From CAZJCK01 sp964544635 (GTDB lineage: Bacteria > Zixibacteria > MSB-5A5 > GN15 > FEB-12), in NCBI GenBank assembly GCA_964544635.1, contig CAZJCK010000004.1, positions 29,032-93,031 on the forward strand: a stretch of DNA of 64,000 bases. The letters are read 5' to 3'. Below, one piece after another: positions 53,084-61,903 of this stretch; the first letter of the stretch is position 1; each line of letters opens with the position of its first letter. Made by a program: the position numbers and the translations under genes. Below the pieces are notes generated by a model, which worked only from the letters and a program-made list of their open reading frames with translations, was not told the origin of the DNA and did no database searches.

Positions 53084-53109
53084 CCCCGGGGAGGCGAACC
53101 TCCCCGGGG
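53084..53109 (-). terminator. Strong hairpin after the 858-aa protein gene, lacking a T tract
   Basis: CCCCGGGGAGG/CCTCCCCGGGG with a CGAA loop, 22 bases past the stop. On the minus strand the hairpin is followed by A residues, not T. It may act as a 3'-end stabiliser or Rho-assisted stop. Each arm itself contains the palindrome CCCCGGGG. Confidence 0.6.
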
Positions 53110-53130
53110 ATATATCGCAAAAACGCGAAC

Positions 53131-55707
53131 TTACTTCAGGAGCACCATCTTGTTGGTGGCGCTGAAGTCACCGGCGGTCAACTTGTAGAAGTAGACACCG
53201 GAGGCCAGGTCACTGGCGTTGAATTCCCACTCAACGGTACCAGCTTCACTGAATTCACCGTGCGAGGCAACCTTCTGGCCGGCAACGTTATAAACGTCGA
53301 TCGTCCAGTTGGTAGCGGTCGGCAGCGAGAAGCCAATGACGGTAGTCGGGTTGAACGGGTTCGGATAGTTCTGGTTCAGAGCGAAATTGGACGGAAGCGT
53401 CTTGTGATTGACCGGGGCACCATCGTAGGTGGCCAGTTCGATCGAAGCAACTTCACCGTTCACGGCGATGAATTCACCGTTAAAGGTCTGTCCTTCTTCC
53501 ATGCTGTAAACCAGCACATTGGTCACACCCTGCTCGGCGTCGAACTGATACTTCATAGTCATGTTCTCAGCGAGCAGCTGCGGGGTCACGTCACCATTGA
53601 CGGTCACGTGGGCAGCGCCCATTTCACCATCAACAGCAATGAGACCGTTACCGACCGTCACGTTAGCAGCGACCGGGGCAACCTTCGGGTATTCCTGGGC
53701 GTCGCCAACGACGACACGGATCAGGTAAACGAGGTCAGCAACCGACAACGTCAGACCGTCAGCGTTGACGTCGGACGCCGCGATGGCGCCTTCGACAAAG
53801 CCGGCCGGCAGAGCGCCGAGGCCTTGGACGAAGTAGTTCGAGTACATGACCGCGTCGGCGATTTCATACGCTTCGCCGTTCAGGTTGATATCACCGCGGG
53901 CGTCGATCGAGTCGGCGCAAACGATGTCAACACCACCGTTACCGAAATCGATGAAGCGGACCGGCTGCGTCTTGTCGCCTTCTTCGCACACATCAGGAGC
54001 GCCGAAGTAGGTCGGGAAGGTGGCAGCGCCGTCAGCCATCGACTTGCTCGGATCCAGCGGGGATTCCGAAGCAGCTTCGAAGTCATAGACGTTACGCGAA
54101 ATGAACAGGGTGTCACCACCGATGCTCGAGATCGTGTTGTCGCCACAATCCATCCAGAAGAAGCGGACCGGGGCATACTGACATTCGAAAGTACGGTCGT
54201 CGGTGACCAGGAAGTCGAGGGTGAACAGGGTTTCGCCGGCGATTTCGAAGCAGTCCGGATGATTCGGACCGTTGTTCGTCTCGGCAATACCCACGACACG
54301 GATCAGGCCGCTCGGACAGGCGTTCGAGCAGTTGCCATCAGCACCGTAACGGTAGGTGAAGTATTCCCAGCCGCAGTTGGCATAGATGGAACCTTCGAGA
54401 GCGCCCTGGGCGGACAGAGCCGAAGCGTCGTAAGCGATCAGGAAGTCAAAACCACCGGCCAGTTCCGAACCGCCTTCAACGGTCACATCGACAAACTCAT
54501 GCTGGCCCTGGAAGGTGCCGTGAGTCTTTTCGATCTTGACCAGGAAAGGCTCGGTAGCAAGCACGTCGACTTCGACGGTGCAGCTGGTGGAGTCTTCCGT
54601 ATCGCTGGCATACACCTCGATGGTGTACGTGGTACCGGTCGGACCGGCATCGGTTTCGTCAGTGTCAAACGTCACCAGACCGGTGCTCGGATCAACCGAA
54701 ACGGTACCGGTCGGGGCCGGAGACACATTACCCAGCGAGAACGAGATCGCATCGCAATCGTCGGTCGCAGAGACCGGCACATTGGCGGTCCCGCCCTTGC
54801 CAACACTGAAAGTGACGGCCGGGCAGGTGATCTGCGGGGCTTCGTTGGTCACGTTGAGAGCCACGGTAATCGTGGTATCAGCCTGACCATCGGAAGCAGT
54901 CACGTCAACACTGAGAGAAGCACCAACGTCGGCCAGGCTCGGCGAGTAGGTATACGCACCGGTGGACGCGTTGATGGAGCCGGGACCGGCAGCGCTGTAG
55001 GTGATGACCGGCGGGTCATTCGGCAGGCTATCCTGGTCGACGGCTTCAAAGTCAAAGGTCAGCGGACCACAATGGCTGCCACTGATCGAGGCAGTCTTGT
55101 TGGTCCAGGTCGGCGGCAGGTTCGGAATCTTGGCGATCGTGAAACAGCCGACGTCGCCAAGCAGTTCCGGAGTCAGACCCGACGGCGGGCTCGTACCAAC
55201 GACATAGCCCCAGAAGTTGGTCGGGCGATGCCAGGACGAGTCGATACAAATCGTCAGATTGGTATCAGCACAGTCGAACTGAGTCTCGATGTACGCGAAG
55301 TCGAAATCGACGATGCCATCAGGCATACCACCCGTAATACGGGCGGTGTTGAAGCCGATGGTATCGGCGTCCATACCGTCGGCGCTAAACGGGTTAACGG
55401 ACACGTTCAGCGCGAACCAGGTCGCGAGCTGAGCCGGATCGTTGAAGGTACCCGTCGGCGGAGCCCACGTGGCGCCGTCTGGCGAGTAGATGTTCCAGCC
55501 ACCATTGATACCGGCGAGCGGGAAGCCCGTGGTATTGGTGATGAGAATCTGCCACCGGATGTTCTGTCCACAGGCGATCTTGGTTGCATCACCTGGGAAG
55601 ACTCCTTGCTCAAGCACGAGCGTTTCGTTCGATACCTGAGCATTCGCCAGCCCAAAAGAAAGAACGAGCAGCGAGAAGAGTGCAACGAAAAACGAAGTTC
55701 GTTTCAT
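53131..55707 (-). CDS. Secreted cohesin/dockerin protein with FlgD-like sorting tail
   Basis: An 858-aa protein: signal peptide (ALFSLLVLSFGLANAQ), an N-terminal unique domain (about 25-195), two Ig/cadherin-like domains (PPTWTNKTASISGSHCGP; APQITCPAVTFSVGKGGTA), a cohesin-like domain (HEFVDVTVEGGSELAGGFDFLIAYDASALS), a dockerin pair (GDINLNGEAYEIADAVMYS, SDVNADGLTLSVADLVYLI), and the tail LPSNFALNQNYPNPFNPTTV ... TNKMVLLK. About twenty Cys residues are spread over the middle, unlike the Cys-free repeat proteins next door, so disulfides are likely. AGGAG lies 6 bases before the ATG. Monocistronic; no clear promoter was fixed. Confidence 0.87.
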   Translation of the reverse strand: MKRTSFFVALFSLLVLSFGLANAQVSNETLVLEQGVFPGDATKIACGQNIRWQILITNTTGFPLAGINGGWNIYSPDGATWAPPTGTFNDPAQLATWFALNVSVNPFSADGMDADTIGFNTARITGGMPDGIVDFDFAYIETQFDCADTNLTICIDSSWHRPTNFWGYVVGTSPPSGLTPELLGDVGCFTIAKIPNLPPTWTNKTASISGSHCGPLTFDFEAVDQDSLPNDPPVITYSAAGPGSINASTGAYTYSPSLADVGASLSVDVTASDGQADTTITVALNVTNEAPQITCPAVTFSVGKGGTANVPVSATDDCDAISFSLGNVSPAPTGTVSVDPSTGLVTFDTDETDAGPTGTTYTIEVYASDTEDSTSCTVEVDVLATEPFLVKIEKTHGTFQGQHEFVDVTVEGGSELAGGFDFLIAYDASALSAQGALEGSIYANCGWEYFTYRYGADGNCSNACPSGLIRVVGIAETNNGPNHPDCFEIAGETLFTLDFLVTDDRTFECQYAPVRFFWMDCGDNTISSIGGDTLFISRNVYDFEAASESPLDPSKSMADGAATFPTYFGAPDVCEEGDKTQPVRFIDFGNGGVDIVCADSIDARGDINLNGEAYEIADAVMYSNYFVQGLGALPAGFVEGAIAASDVNADGLTLSVADLVYLIRVVVGDAQEYPKVAPVAANVTVGNGLIAVDGEMGAAHVTVNGDVTPQLLAENMTMKYQFDAEQGVTNVLVYSMEEGQTFNGEFIAVNGEVASIELATYDGAPVNHKTLPSNFALNQNYPNPFNPTTVIGFSLPTATNWTIDVYNVAGQKVASHGEFSEAGTVEWEFNASDLASGVYFYKLTAGDFSATNKMVLLK

Positions 55708-55928
55708 TGTTTACTCCTGCAAAGTTAAAAAATGCGTGATTTCGTTCAACATTCTCGGAGAAAGCATAGCTTCCCCTACCGAATTCCGATGATCAAGCGA
55801 TGAGAGCCACAAATCGCCCGAGCGGGAACCTCGGTGAACGACAATGCCAAACGTTCTTTCAGTTGAGCGCGTGTTAGATAAACCTCTTCTAAACGCCCTC
55901 CTTTCCGATTTAAGGGTTGTCAAGACAG

Positions 55929-55950
55929 GCGGACCGGTAAACCGGCCCGC
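55929..55950. terminator. Hairpin between the two cohesin/dockerin genes
   Basis: GCGGACCGG/CCGGCCCGC with a TAAA loop (one G-T type pair). It is followed on the plus strand by ATTATTTTTC and on the minus strand by CTGTCTT. It lies 129 bases past the stop of the 355-aa gene. It probably ends that transcript. The rest of the 371-base gap shows nothing convincing. Confidence 0.5.
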
Positions 55951-56078
55951 ATTATTTTTCAGTTGTTGATTTCTGTCAGTCAAGTGACTCATGATGAGTA
56001 CGTGTCCTTTGTGCCCCTCTGCACCTGCGTGTGTCATTTGTTCTCTTCTCATGTTGCTGCCCACGATCGCGTTGGCGA

Positions 56079-57146
56079 TCAGTCACAGCCGGGGCCTTCG
56101 CACGGCCCCAGGCCGCCGGCGAAGAGAAAGTCGACAAAGGTCGCCAGATCAATCGGATCGACACTGGTATCACAATTCACATCGGCATTCGGACTTGGTG
56201 TCGCGCCACCGGCAAACAGGAAGTCGACCATAAAGGCCAGGTCGATCGGGTCGACCGAGCCGTCATCGTTGGCATCACCGCAAACACCGGCAGTTACAGT
56301 CAGGGAACCGTTGTCGACAATCACATTTGCCGTATCCACCACCGCCACCGAATCGGTCACCACTTCGAGGGAATCGTAGGGCGGCAGCGAAACGCGCTGC
56401 CACTCGGTACAGACTTCACCGGCCCACTGCTCGCACACGTAATAATTGGTGTCGAGGATTTCTTCAAAGGTCAGGCCGATCGAGTTACCCTGCGGATCGG
56501 AGAAATTGAAGTGGTCGAGGAAATCGTACTGCACCAGGATACTCACGGTACGGTCGGAGAGGGTATCCGGAACTTCAAGGACATTGGCGACCAGTTTGAT
56601 CAGGGTGACCGGCTGAGTCTGAGGCGGAAAGCCTTCGGTGGTCGGGCCGCCGAAATAGTCGGCGATGGCGATGACATTTATATCAGTGCCCTGCCCCGAC
56701 AGCGAACGGGCATCAACCAGCTCCCAGCCGGATATGATCGTGCTGGTGGTGTCGAAGGCGGCAATAAAAATCGTATTGGTATCGATATGAATGAAGTCCC
56801 AGGCGCCCGAGGGGTTGGTCTGGGCGGAGTCGATACAGGTCGGGCCGTCAAATAAGAGGCACTCCCAATAAGTCGTATCGATCGTCGTGCCGAAGGAGCC
56901 TTCAAACCTGGCAAGGTCGGGGCGGTCCATCTGGAACCAGAGGTTGAAGCCTGCGATGGTATGATTGAAATTGGTAAGCTGCACCGGGATAGTCACGCCG
57001 GTTTCCTCAGATCCTGCTTCAACGTTGCCAACTTCAATGACGAGATCTGGCAGTTGGGCCGACGCCGGGAGCGCACCGAAGAGCGCACAAAGCGTGAGGG
57101 CAAACGCGACCGGGAAAGCGATCCGGTTAGTCTTGCCGAGAGTCAT
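56079..57146 (-). CDS. Secreted cohesin-like protein with C-terminal dockerin
   Basis: A 355-aa protein: signal peptide (FALTLCALFGALPASAQ), a cohesin-like domain (EETGVTIPVQLTNFNHTIAGFNLWFQMDRPDLARFEG ... VTLIKLVANV), a linker beta region with YYVCEQWAGEVC, and a dockerin pair (GDANDDGSVDPIDLAFMVDF, ADVNCDTSVDPIDLATFVDF), each followed by LFAGG. The same LFAGG ending occurs in the Asp-box protein dockerins, so those partners may bind the same cohesin. GGAGG lies 4 bases before the ATG. It is transcribed from a strong promoter with a leader of about 325 bases. Confidence 0.85.
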   Translation of the reverse strand: MTLGKTNRIAFPVAFALTLCALFGALPASAQLPDLVIEVGNVEAGSEETGVTIPVQLTNFNHTIAGFNLWFQMDRPDLARFEGSFGTTIDTTYWECLLFDGPTCIDSAQTNPSGAWDFIHIDTNTIFIAAFDTTSTIISGWELVDARSLSGQGTDINVIAIADYFGGPTTEGFPPQTQPVTLIKLVANVLEVPDTLSDRTVSILVQYDFLDHFNFSDPQGNSIGLTFEEILDTNYYVCEQWAGEVCTEWQRVSLPPYDSLEVVTDSVAVVDTANVIVDNGSLTVTAGVCGDANDDGSVDPIDLAFMVDFLFAGGATPSPNADVNCDTSVDPIDLATFVDFLFAGGLGPCEGPGCD

Positions 57147-57478
57147 GTATCCTCCCTTGCAACAAATGTACGTGTGATGTTAACTCGCTATCCCTTAGCC
57201 AAGATACAAATGAGAACACTCCTTGCCGAAAGTTTCGACAATTCAACCTGAAAGCACATCGTGAAGAAAGGTCTGGTGGACGTCACGACGCCAGTTACGC
57301 TTAACTCAGTTAACAGCAGTGTTCTATAAAAGGTAACCTGTTTGTACCATCCCGGGCCAACCCCGAGCAACCCAGGCATGCAGTAAAAGTAATTTTATTA
57401 CGACTAAGTGCAGTGAAAGTGCCGCCCGACGGGCGCTTAAACTTTCGTTGTGATTAACCTCACCTATCATCCGCGTGC

Positions 57479-57507
57479 AATATAGGCGGCATGACCAATC
57501 TTGTCAA
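57479..57507 (-). promoter_or_regulatory. Strong sigma70-type promoter of the 355-aa cohesin/dockerin gene
   Basis: TTGACA, 17 bases, TATATT on the minus strand; leader of about 325 bases. The spacer carries CATGCC at the same place as the promoter at 28404-28432. Confidence 0.72.
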
Positions 57508-57966
57508 TACCCAAAACGGTAGTCCGGTGTTAATTTTTGGTAAGAACTACCACCCGCGCCCCAGGCGTCCAGGGGCGTGGTTACCGGTCCACCTTGACAA
57601 TATTCGGTGCGGTTTCGGGGTGTCAGCCTGACTCCTTTCTCTGTTCTCGTTCGATCGCAGCGATCAAACGGTAGCTCGCTCGACGTGCCGCCATCATGGC
57701 GGCTCGTCGGACAGGGGATAGACGATCTGCTGTAACAGCAAGATCAATGCCGCTGCCGGCGCCCGACTGGAATCGCCACTAACCACACAAGCTGTTTTGC
57801 TTCAAGGTGTTAACATTGACCGGCTGAATTCGGCCGGGAACCGCCACTGCGATTATTGGCTACTCTGCAACGATGCGCACAATTACTGCAGCCGAAGTAT
57901 CGCCGCATCGTCTTGATAACCGGCGTGTTCACATAATGAACAGTTGGTTGCAACTATGCTTTAGCG

Positions 57967-57995
57967 TTGACATCGACAGGTCGATCCCCCATATA
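57967..57995 (+). promoter_or_regulatory. Promoter of the hydrolase-fold gene
   Basis: TTGACA, 17 bases, CATATA on the plus strand, about 45-70 bases before the ATG. Confidence 0.6.
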
Positions 57996-58038
57996 TCAGC
58001 CCGTCACTACTATTAATATGTAAGGAGCGTTGCTACAG

Positions 58039-59019
58039 ATGGCCCGGATATCGCGCAAAACTCGTGAGATACTCGAGATCGTCGTCTTTTTCGTCGTGGT
58101 CGGTGTTCTTTTGACCGCCTTTGTGATCTACCCGTTGTCGGCCACCAAGAGCCAGTTCGCCCGACCGGATATCGACGATTACGATCCCAACGACACCATC
58201 ATGGTCAACGCGCCCGGCGTGTATGCCGATCTCGGCAACCGGGTTGACACCTTCTTTGTTGATGCCGACGGCCTGACGACCCTGGGCTGCCTGTACGTAT
58301 CGCCGCCGGACAGCCTGGCGGTGGGCGACAGCCTGCGCGGCACCATCTTCCTGTTGCATGCCGACAACGCCAACCGCGACTCGGTGTATCACCTGGCTTC
58401 GGCGCTGATCGACTCCGGCTTCGCCATCGCCGCCTACGACCAGCGGGCCAGCCGCTATTCGACCGGCAAGTTTCGGGGGGAGGGACGGCTCGAGGCGAAC
58501 GACCTGGATGAAGTGATTCGCCACCTCGACATTCGCCAGCAGTTGATTCACCCGGTCATCGTAGTCGGTTTCGAGACCGGCGGCGATGCCGCCATGATCA
58601 TGGCGCGGGAGGAGAGCCGCATCGACGCGGTGGTGGCGGTTGATCCCTATCTCACCACCAAGCGACTGCAGGATATCAAGAAAGAACGTCACGATGCCTT
58701 CTGGCTGCCGTTCTATCGCTCGGTTATGTGGTTCTGGTACGAAATACGCTCCGGCTATGCCGTCGACTACCGCCAGACAGAACAGCTCGAAGCGACCGGA
58801 CGGCCGAGTATCCTGTTCATCCCCACCGAACTGCAGACCGATGAGACAGTTTTTTACTTAGCCGAGATCTCAAACGAAAACCTGCTCGAGATTCGCGATA
58901 TACCCGACGACCACAGCGACGTGATCGAAGCCACCATGGAACTGTACCAGCGTGTCGTGGCGCACGCCGGAACCCCGGCTGATCAGTCAGCGCCGCAGCA
59001 AACGTCCGACCGCGAATAA
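58039..59019 (+). CDS. Membrane-anchored alpha/beta-hydrolase-fold protein lacking the nucleophile Ser
   Basis: A 326-aa protein: one N-terminal membrane helix (ILEIVVFFVVVGVLLTAFVIYPL), then an alpha/beta-hydrolase core (GTIFLLHADNANRDSVYHLASALIDSGFAIAAYDQR, typical of the HG.. oxyanion strand and following helix). The nucleophile elbow, usually G-x-S-x-G, reads GFETGG with Glu at about residue 179. DPYLTT and a late DDHSD (possible Asp/His) follow. It may be inactive as a hydrolase or use other chemistry. ATG 58039 has AAGGAG 11 bases upstream; TTG 58030 is too close to it. The last 33 bases overlap the convergent permease gene. Confidence 0.75.
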   Translation: MARISRKTREILEIVVFFVVVGVLLTAFVIYPLSATKSQFARPDIDDYDPNDTIMVNAPGVYADLGNRVDTFFVDADGLTTLGCLYVSPPDSLAVGDSLRGTIFLLHADNANRDSVYHLASALIDSGFAIAAYDQRASRYSTGKFRGEGRLEANDLDEVIRHLDIRQQLIHPVIVVGFETGGDAAMIMAREESRIDAVVAVDPYLTTKRLQDIKKERHDAFWLPFYRSVMWFWYEIRSGYAVDYRQTEQLEATGRPSILFIPTELQTDETVFYLAEISNENLLEIRDIPDDHSDVIEATMELYQRVVAHAGTPADQSAPQQTSDRE

Positions 59020-59790
59020 CAAGAGCAACACGCCAAAAGTACAGACAATGGTCGCACCGGTCGGCGTATCGAGCCAGACCGAGGCGGCGATCCCCAGGGC
59101 CGAGCCGATCAGGCCGAACGCCCAGCCGTAGGCCAGGCGTTTGCCGATCGAGTCGGTAAGGGTGGCGCCAAACACCGACGGCACCACCAGGAAGATAAAC
59201 ACCAGCAGCACGCCGCAGATCTTGACCGACGAGGTCACCACCACCGCAAAGGTAGCGTAGAACAAGAAATCCCACAGCCGGGCGCGGGCCGGCATGTCTT
59301 CCGTCTTGAACGTCAGGCCGATGAACTGCCCTCTCGCCAGCCAGTGCACGACGCCGACACCGGCATAAACCAGGGCAGTGACAAGGACAATCTCGGGTGA
59401 AACAGTCAGTATCGAGCCGACCAGGAGGTGACGGATATGTTCGGCCCCCTCCGCCGAATGCGACACCAGCAGGATGGCGGCGGCGGAACTGACGGCATAG
59501 ACGATACCGATGATCGCCTCCTGCGGCACCTTGCTCTCGACCGTACGGGTGAAGGTGAACAACCCGGCCGCCAGCAGGGCGAAGCCGAGAGATAACAGGT
59601 ACGACACCGGTTGCCCGGCGTCGTACCCGAAGAGAAACGAAAATGTCATACCCAGCGCCGCCACCTGCGCCAGCGAGAGATCGACGAAGATAATACCGCG
59701 CTGTATCACGTGCAGGCCGAAATACACATGTATCCCGACAAGCACGACACAGGCGATAAACGGCCAGAGCAGGAACGGCAGGTATTCCAT
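58987..59790 (-). CDS. znuB: Metal ABC transporter permease (ZnuB/MntB family)
   Basis: A 267-aa inner-membrane protein with about eight helices. The N-terminal FGLHVIQRGIIFVDLSLAQVAALG and the later SSVKICGVLLVFIFLVVPSVFG are signatures of the ABC-3 family that imports Zn2+ or Mn2+. Its ATG overlaps the stop of the binding-protein gene as TAATG, so translation is coupled. Its C-terminal 33 bases overlap the convergent hydrolase-fold gene. No ATPase gene is present in this operon, which normally holds binding protein, ATPase and permease. Confidence 0.9.
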   Translation of the reverse strand: MEYLPFLLWPFIACVVLVGIHVYFGLHVIQRGIIFVDLSLAQVAALGMTFSFLFGYDAGQPVSYLLSLGFALLAAGLFTFTRTVESKVPQEAIIGIVYAVSSAAAILLVSHSAEGAEHIRHLLVGSILTVSPEIVLVTALVYAGVGVVHWLARGQFIGLTFKTEDMPARARLWDFLFYATFAVVVTSSVKICGVLLVFIFLVVPSVFGATLTDSIGKRLAYGWAFGLIGSALGIAASVWLDTPTGATIVCTFGVLLLLFAVGRLLRR

Positions 59791-60677
59791 TATTTGGCGG
59801 CGTCCACAATCGTTTGCAGGTTGGCGCGGACGAAGTCGACATACGCCTCAGCCGTATCGCGACCACCGACCGATGGATAAACCGTAACTACCGTCGCACC
59901 AGTTGCCTGCGCGATCTTGCCGGGGACACGGCTGTCGAAGTACGGTTCAATGGCGATCACCTTGATATTGCGCGACGCCACCATGTCGATCAGGTTTTTG
60001 ATGTGCGACGGTGACGGTGGCACACCGGGGTATGGTTCGATAAAACCGGCAACGTCGATACCGGACCATTCGGCAAAGTAGGGCCAGGAGTTGTGATAGA
60101 AGATCACGTCGATCCCCTCGGCCTGCCGGCGCAAATCACCCAGTTCATCGAGCTTGCGCTGTAACGCTGCCGTATACTGTTCGGCATTTCGCTCGTATAC
60201 GTCGGCATGTTCCGGATCACCAGTCGACAACCCTTCCACAATGGCCCGGAGGATCATCGGCACGTTCTGCGGACCGAGCCAGTAGTGCGGATTTCCCTGC
60301 GGGTGGATATCGCCACGGCTGGCATCGACCTTGAATGTCGGCACCTCCATCGGCTCAATGTACTTTGAGCAGTTGACGATGACCAGGTCGGAATTGCGCG
60401 AACCGTCGATCAGGTTATCCATCCACATATCCAGTTCCATGCCGACCTCCAGGGCGACATCGGCCCGCGCCACCTTGACCATGTAGCTGGGTCGGGCCTC
60501 GATGAAGTGAATATCGGCAGTGGGGGATGCGATGACCTCGATATCGAGCAGGTCGCCGCCGATCTGTTGCGCGAAGTAGGCGAGGTCGGCGGTCGAGGTG
60601 ACAACGTTCAGTTTGTCGTCAGCGACGACCGGTTGCCACAATACCAAAGCGAGCAGGAGTATACATATAGGTCTCAT
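59790..60677 (-). CDS. znuA: Metal ABC transporter substrate-binding protein (ZnuA family)
   Basis: A 295-aa periplasmic protein with a signal peptide (ILLLALVLWQPVVAD). Cluster A-1 metal ligands are visible: H57 (ADIHFIEARPSYM), H131 (GNPHYWLGPQNV), H195 (FYHNSWPYF) and a possible E243 (IAIEPYFDS). The His-rich loop typical of many ZnuA proteins is absent; instead the neighbouring porin carries one. AGGAGG is placed 5 bases before the ATG. Third gene of the operon. Zn2+ is the likeliest substrate, Mn2+ possible. Confidence 0.9.
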   Translation of the reverse strand: MRPICILLLALVLWQPVVADDKLNVVTSTADLAYFAQQIGGDLLDIEVIASPTADIHFIEARPSYMVKVARADVALEVGMELDMWMDNLIDGSRNSDLVIVNCSKYIEPMEVPTFKVDASRGDIHPQGNPHYWLGPQNVPMILRAIVEGLSTGDPEHADVYERNAEQYTAALQRKLDELGDLRRQAEGIDVIFYHNSWPYFAEWSGIDVAGFIEPYPGVPPSPSHIKNLIDMVASRNIKVIAIEPYFDSRVPGKIAQATGATVVTVYPSVGGRDTAEAYVDFVRANLQTIVDAAK

Positions 60678-60686
60678 GGCAACCTC

Positions 60687-61817
60687 CTAAAAGTTGTGGG
60701 CCTTGTGCGGACCGAGTGAAATGACCAGCTGGGCGGTCAGCTCCCAGAAAGAATCAGTTTCGTCGGGATCGGTATAGTGTCCGACCAGGCGGACCACCGC
60801 CGTCTCTTCGACCGGGGCAAAGCCGACAAACAGGCCGTAGCGCATGGTGTCGAACGATTCGACGATCTCACCGCCAGGCGTGTCGACATGCTCTTCGACC
60901 GACAGCCACTCGAAAATCCCGCCGATATTGTAGCGCTGGCGGAAGCGATAGTCGAGATAACCGTAGCCGCCGTACGAGGTCAGGTCGTCTTCACCCTCAT
61001 GGGCTTCCTGCACCCGCATCAGCCCCTCGGCCTCGATCTGCAGGGTGGTGTAGCGGGACGGTACCCAGCGGTACTTAACATCCCCGCCGACCACCCAGGC
61101 GCGAAGCTGCTCGAGTTCACCTTCAGTATGCTCGTGCATTTCGTAGACCGAGTTGATGGCCGACGCTCCCAGGGCCAGTTCGGAGTACTCACCGGGCGCG
61201 AACGACGTAGTCAGGCGGCCGAAAAAGCCGACATCGGTTCGGGCGCCGTCGTGCTCTTCCTCTTCGGCGTGGGCTTCCTCTTCATGTTCGTGACCGTGGC
61301 CGGAGAGGGCGTCGCCCTTCAGCACCGAACCGTACAGCTCGGTATATGCCTGCCCGGTCGGCAGGTAGACCGACGCCTGGAGGGCGACATCGCTCAGTCC
61401 CTCCTCGCCGAAGAAGACTTCGTGCGGCAACGGTGTTCTCAAAAATGAATACGCGTGGGGGTGGACCGGGTTGAGACGTCCGAACGGCAGACGGTGCCGT
61501 CCAACAGTCGCCGCCAGGTTCAAGGGCAGACCGCGGTGGACAGAAGCATACAGCTCCTCGATTTCGGCATTGTGGCCCTCATGCCAGCCGACCACCGCCG
61601 TAGCCGACATGTACGGGTTTAGATACCCGGTTATAAACAATTCCAGGAATGGATCAGCAAAGTTGAATTCTTCCTGCTGATCCGGGCGAGCGGCATCGTC
61701 GTGCGTGAACACACGGAAATCACCGACCGCCGATATATCCGGATTCACGGTTGTTTGCGCGCTCACCGGCACTGCACAAAGCAGCAGCAGGGCGCACGAG
61801 AGAATCCTCAGATTCAT
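60687..61817 (-). CDS. Outer-membrane porin-like barrel with His/Glu-rich loop
   Basis: A 376-aa protein: signal peptide (RILSCALLLLCAVPVSAQ), then an amphipathic beta-barrel with alternating aromatic strands and C-terminal WELTAQLVISLG. A striking extracellular-type loop near residue 195 reads GHGHEHEEEAHAEEEEHDG, with further HEHTEGE and HEGEDD loops. Such loops bind Zn2+, so it is likely a zinc-selective outer-membrane channel, in keeping with the ZnuA/ZnuB genes that follow. No TonB plug is seen. The ATG at 61817 has GGAGG 5 bases upstream; a longer in-frame start is rejected. Confidence 0.82.
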   Translation of the reverse strand: MNLRILSCALLLLCAVPVSAQTTVNPDISAVGDFRVFTHDDAARPDQQEEFNFADPFLELFITGYLNPYMSATAVVGWHEGHNAEIEELYASVHRGLPLNLAATVGRHRLPFGRLNPVHPHAYSFLRTPLPHEVFFGEEGLSDVALQASVYLPTGQAYTELYGSVLKGDALSGHGHEHEEEAHAEEEEHDGARTDVGFFGRLTTSFAPGEYSELALGASAINSVYEMHEHTEGELEQLRAWVVGGDVKYRWVPSRYTTLQIEAEGLMRVQEAHEGEDDLTSYGGYGYLDYRFRQRYNIGGIFEWLSVEEHVDTPGGEIVESFDTMRYGLFVGFAPVEETAVVRLVGHYTDPDETDSFWELTAQLVISLGPHKAHNF

Positions 61818-61903
61818 GCGAACCTCCGATGTCATATGAAAACGTGTCGCTACCGATCAGGCTGTTGCCGACCGCAGCGCTTCAGGTGAAATGCGGGGAC
61901 GGT

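Larger units (their letters stand above)
57147..58038. other. 892-bp divergent intergenic region
   Basis: No gene is supported. It holds the minus-strand leader and promoter of the 355-aa gene and the plus-strand promoter of the hydrolase-fold gene. Several hairpins are present: CGCCCC/GGGGCG near 57556-57577, GCCGCC/GGCGGC near 57690-57706, and TGCTGT/ACAGCA at 57728-57740. Confidence 0.5.

Noticed and set aside
52843..55728. A 961-codon open frame on the plus strand opposite the 858-aa cohesin/dockerin gene
   Set aside because: The minus-strand protein has a signal peptide, known domains and a ribosome site; the plus frame has none and is low-complexity Arg/Val/Asp-rich, as expected for an antisense shadow.
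55711..56064. A 117-codon frame between the two cohesin/dockerin genes
   Set aside because: No ribosome site, no signal or domain; it spans the hairpin at 55929-55950 and is probably untranslated.
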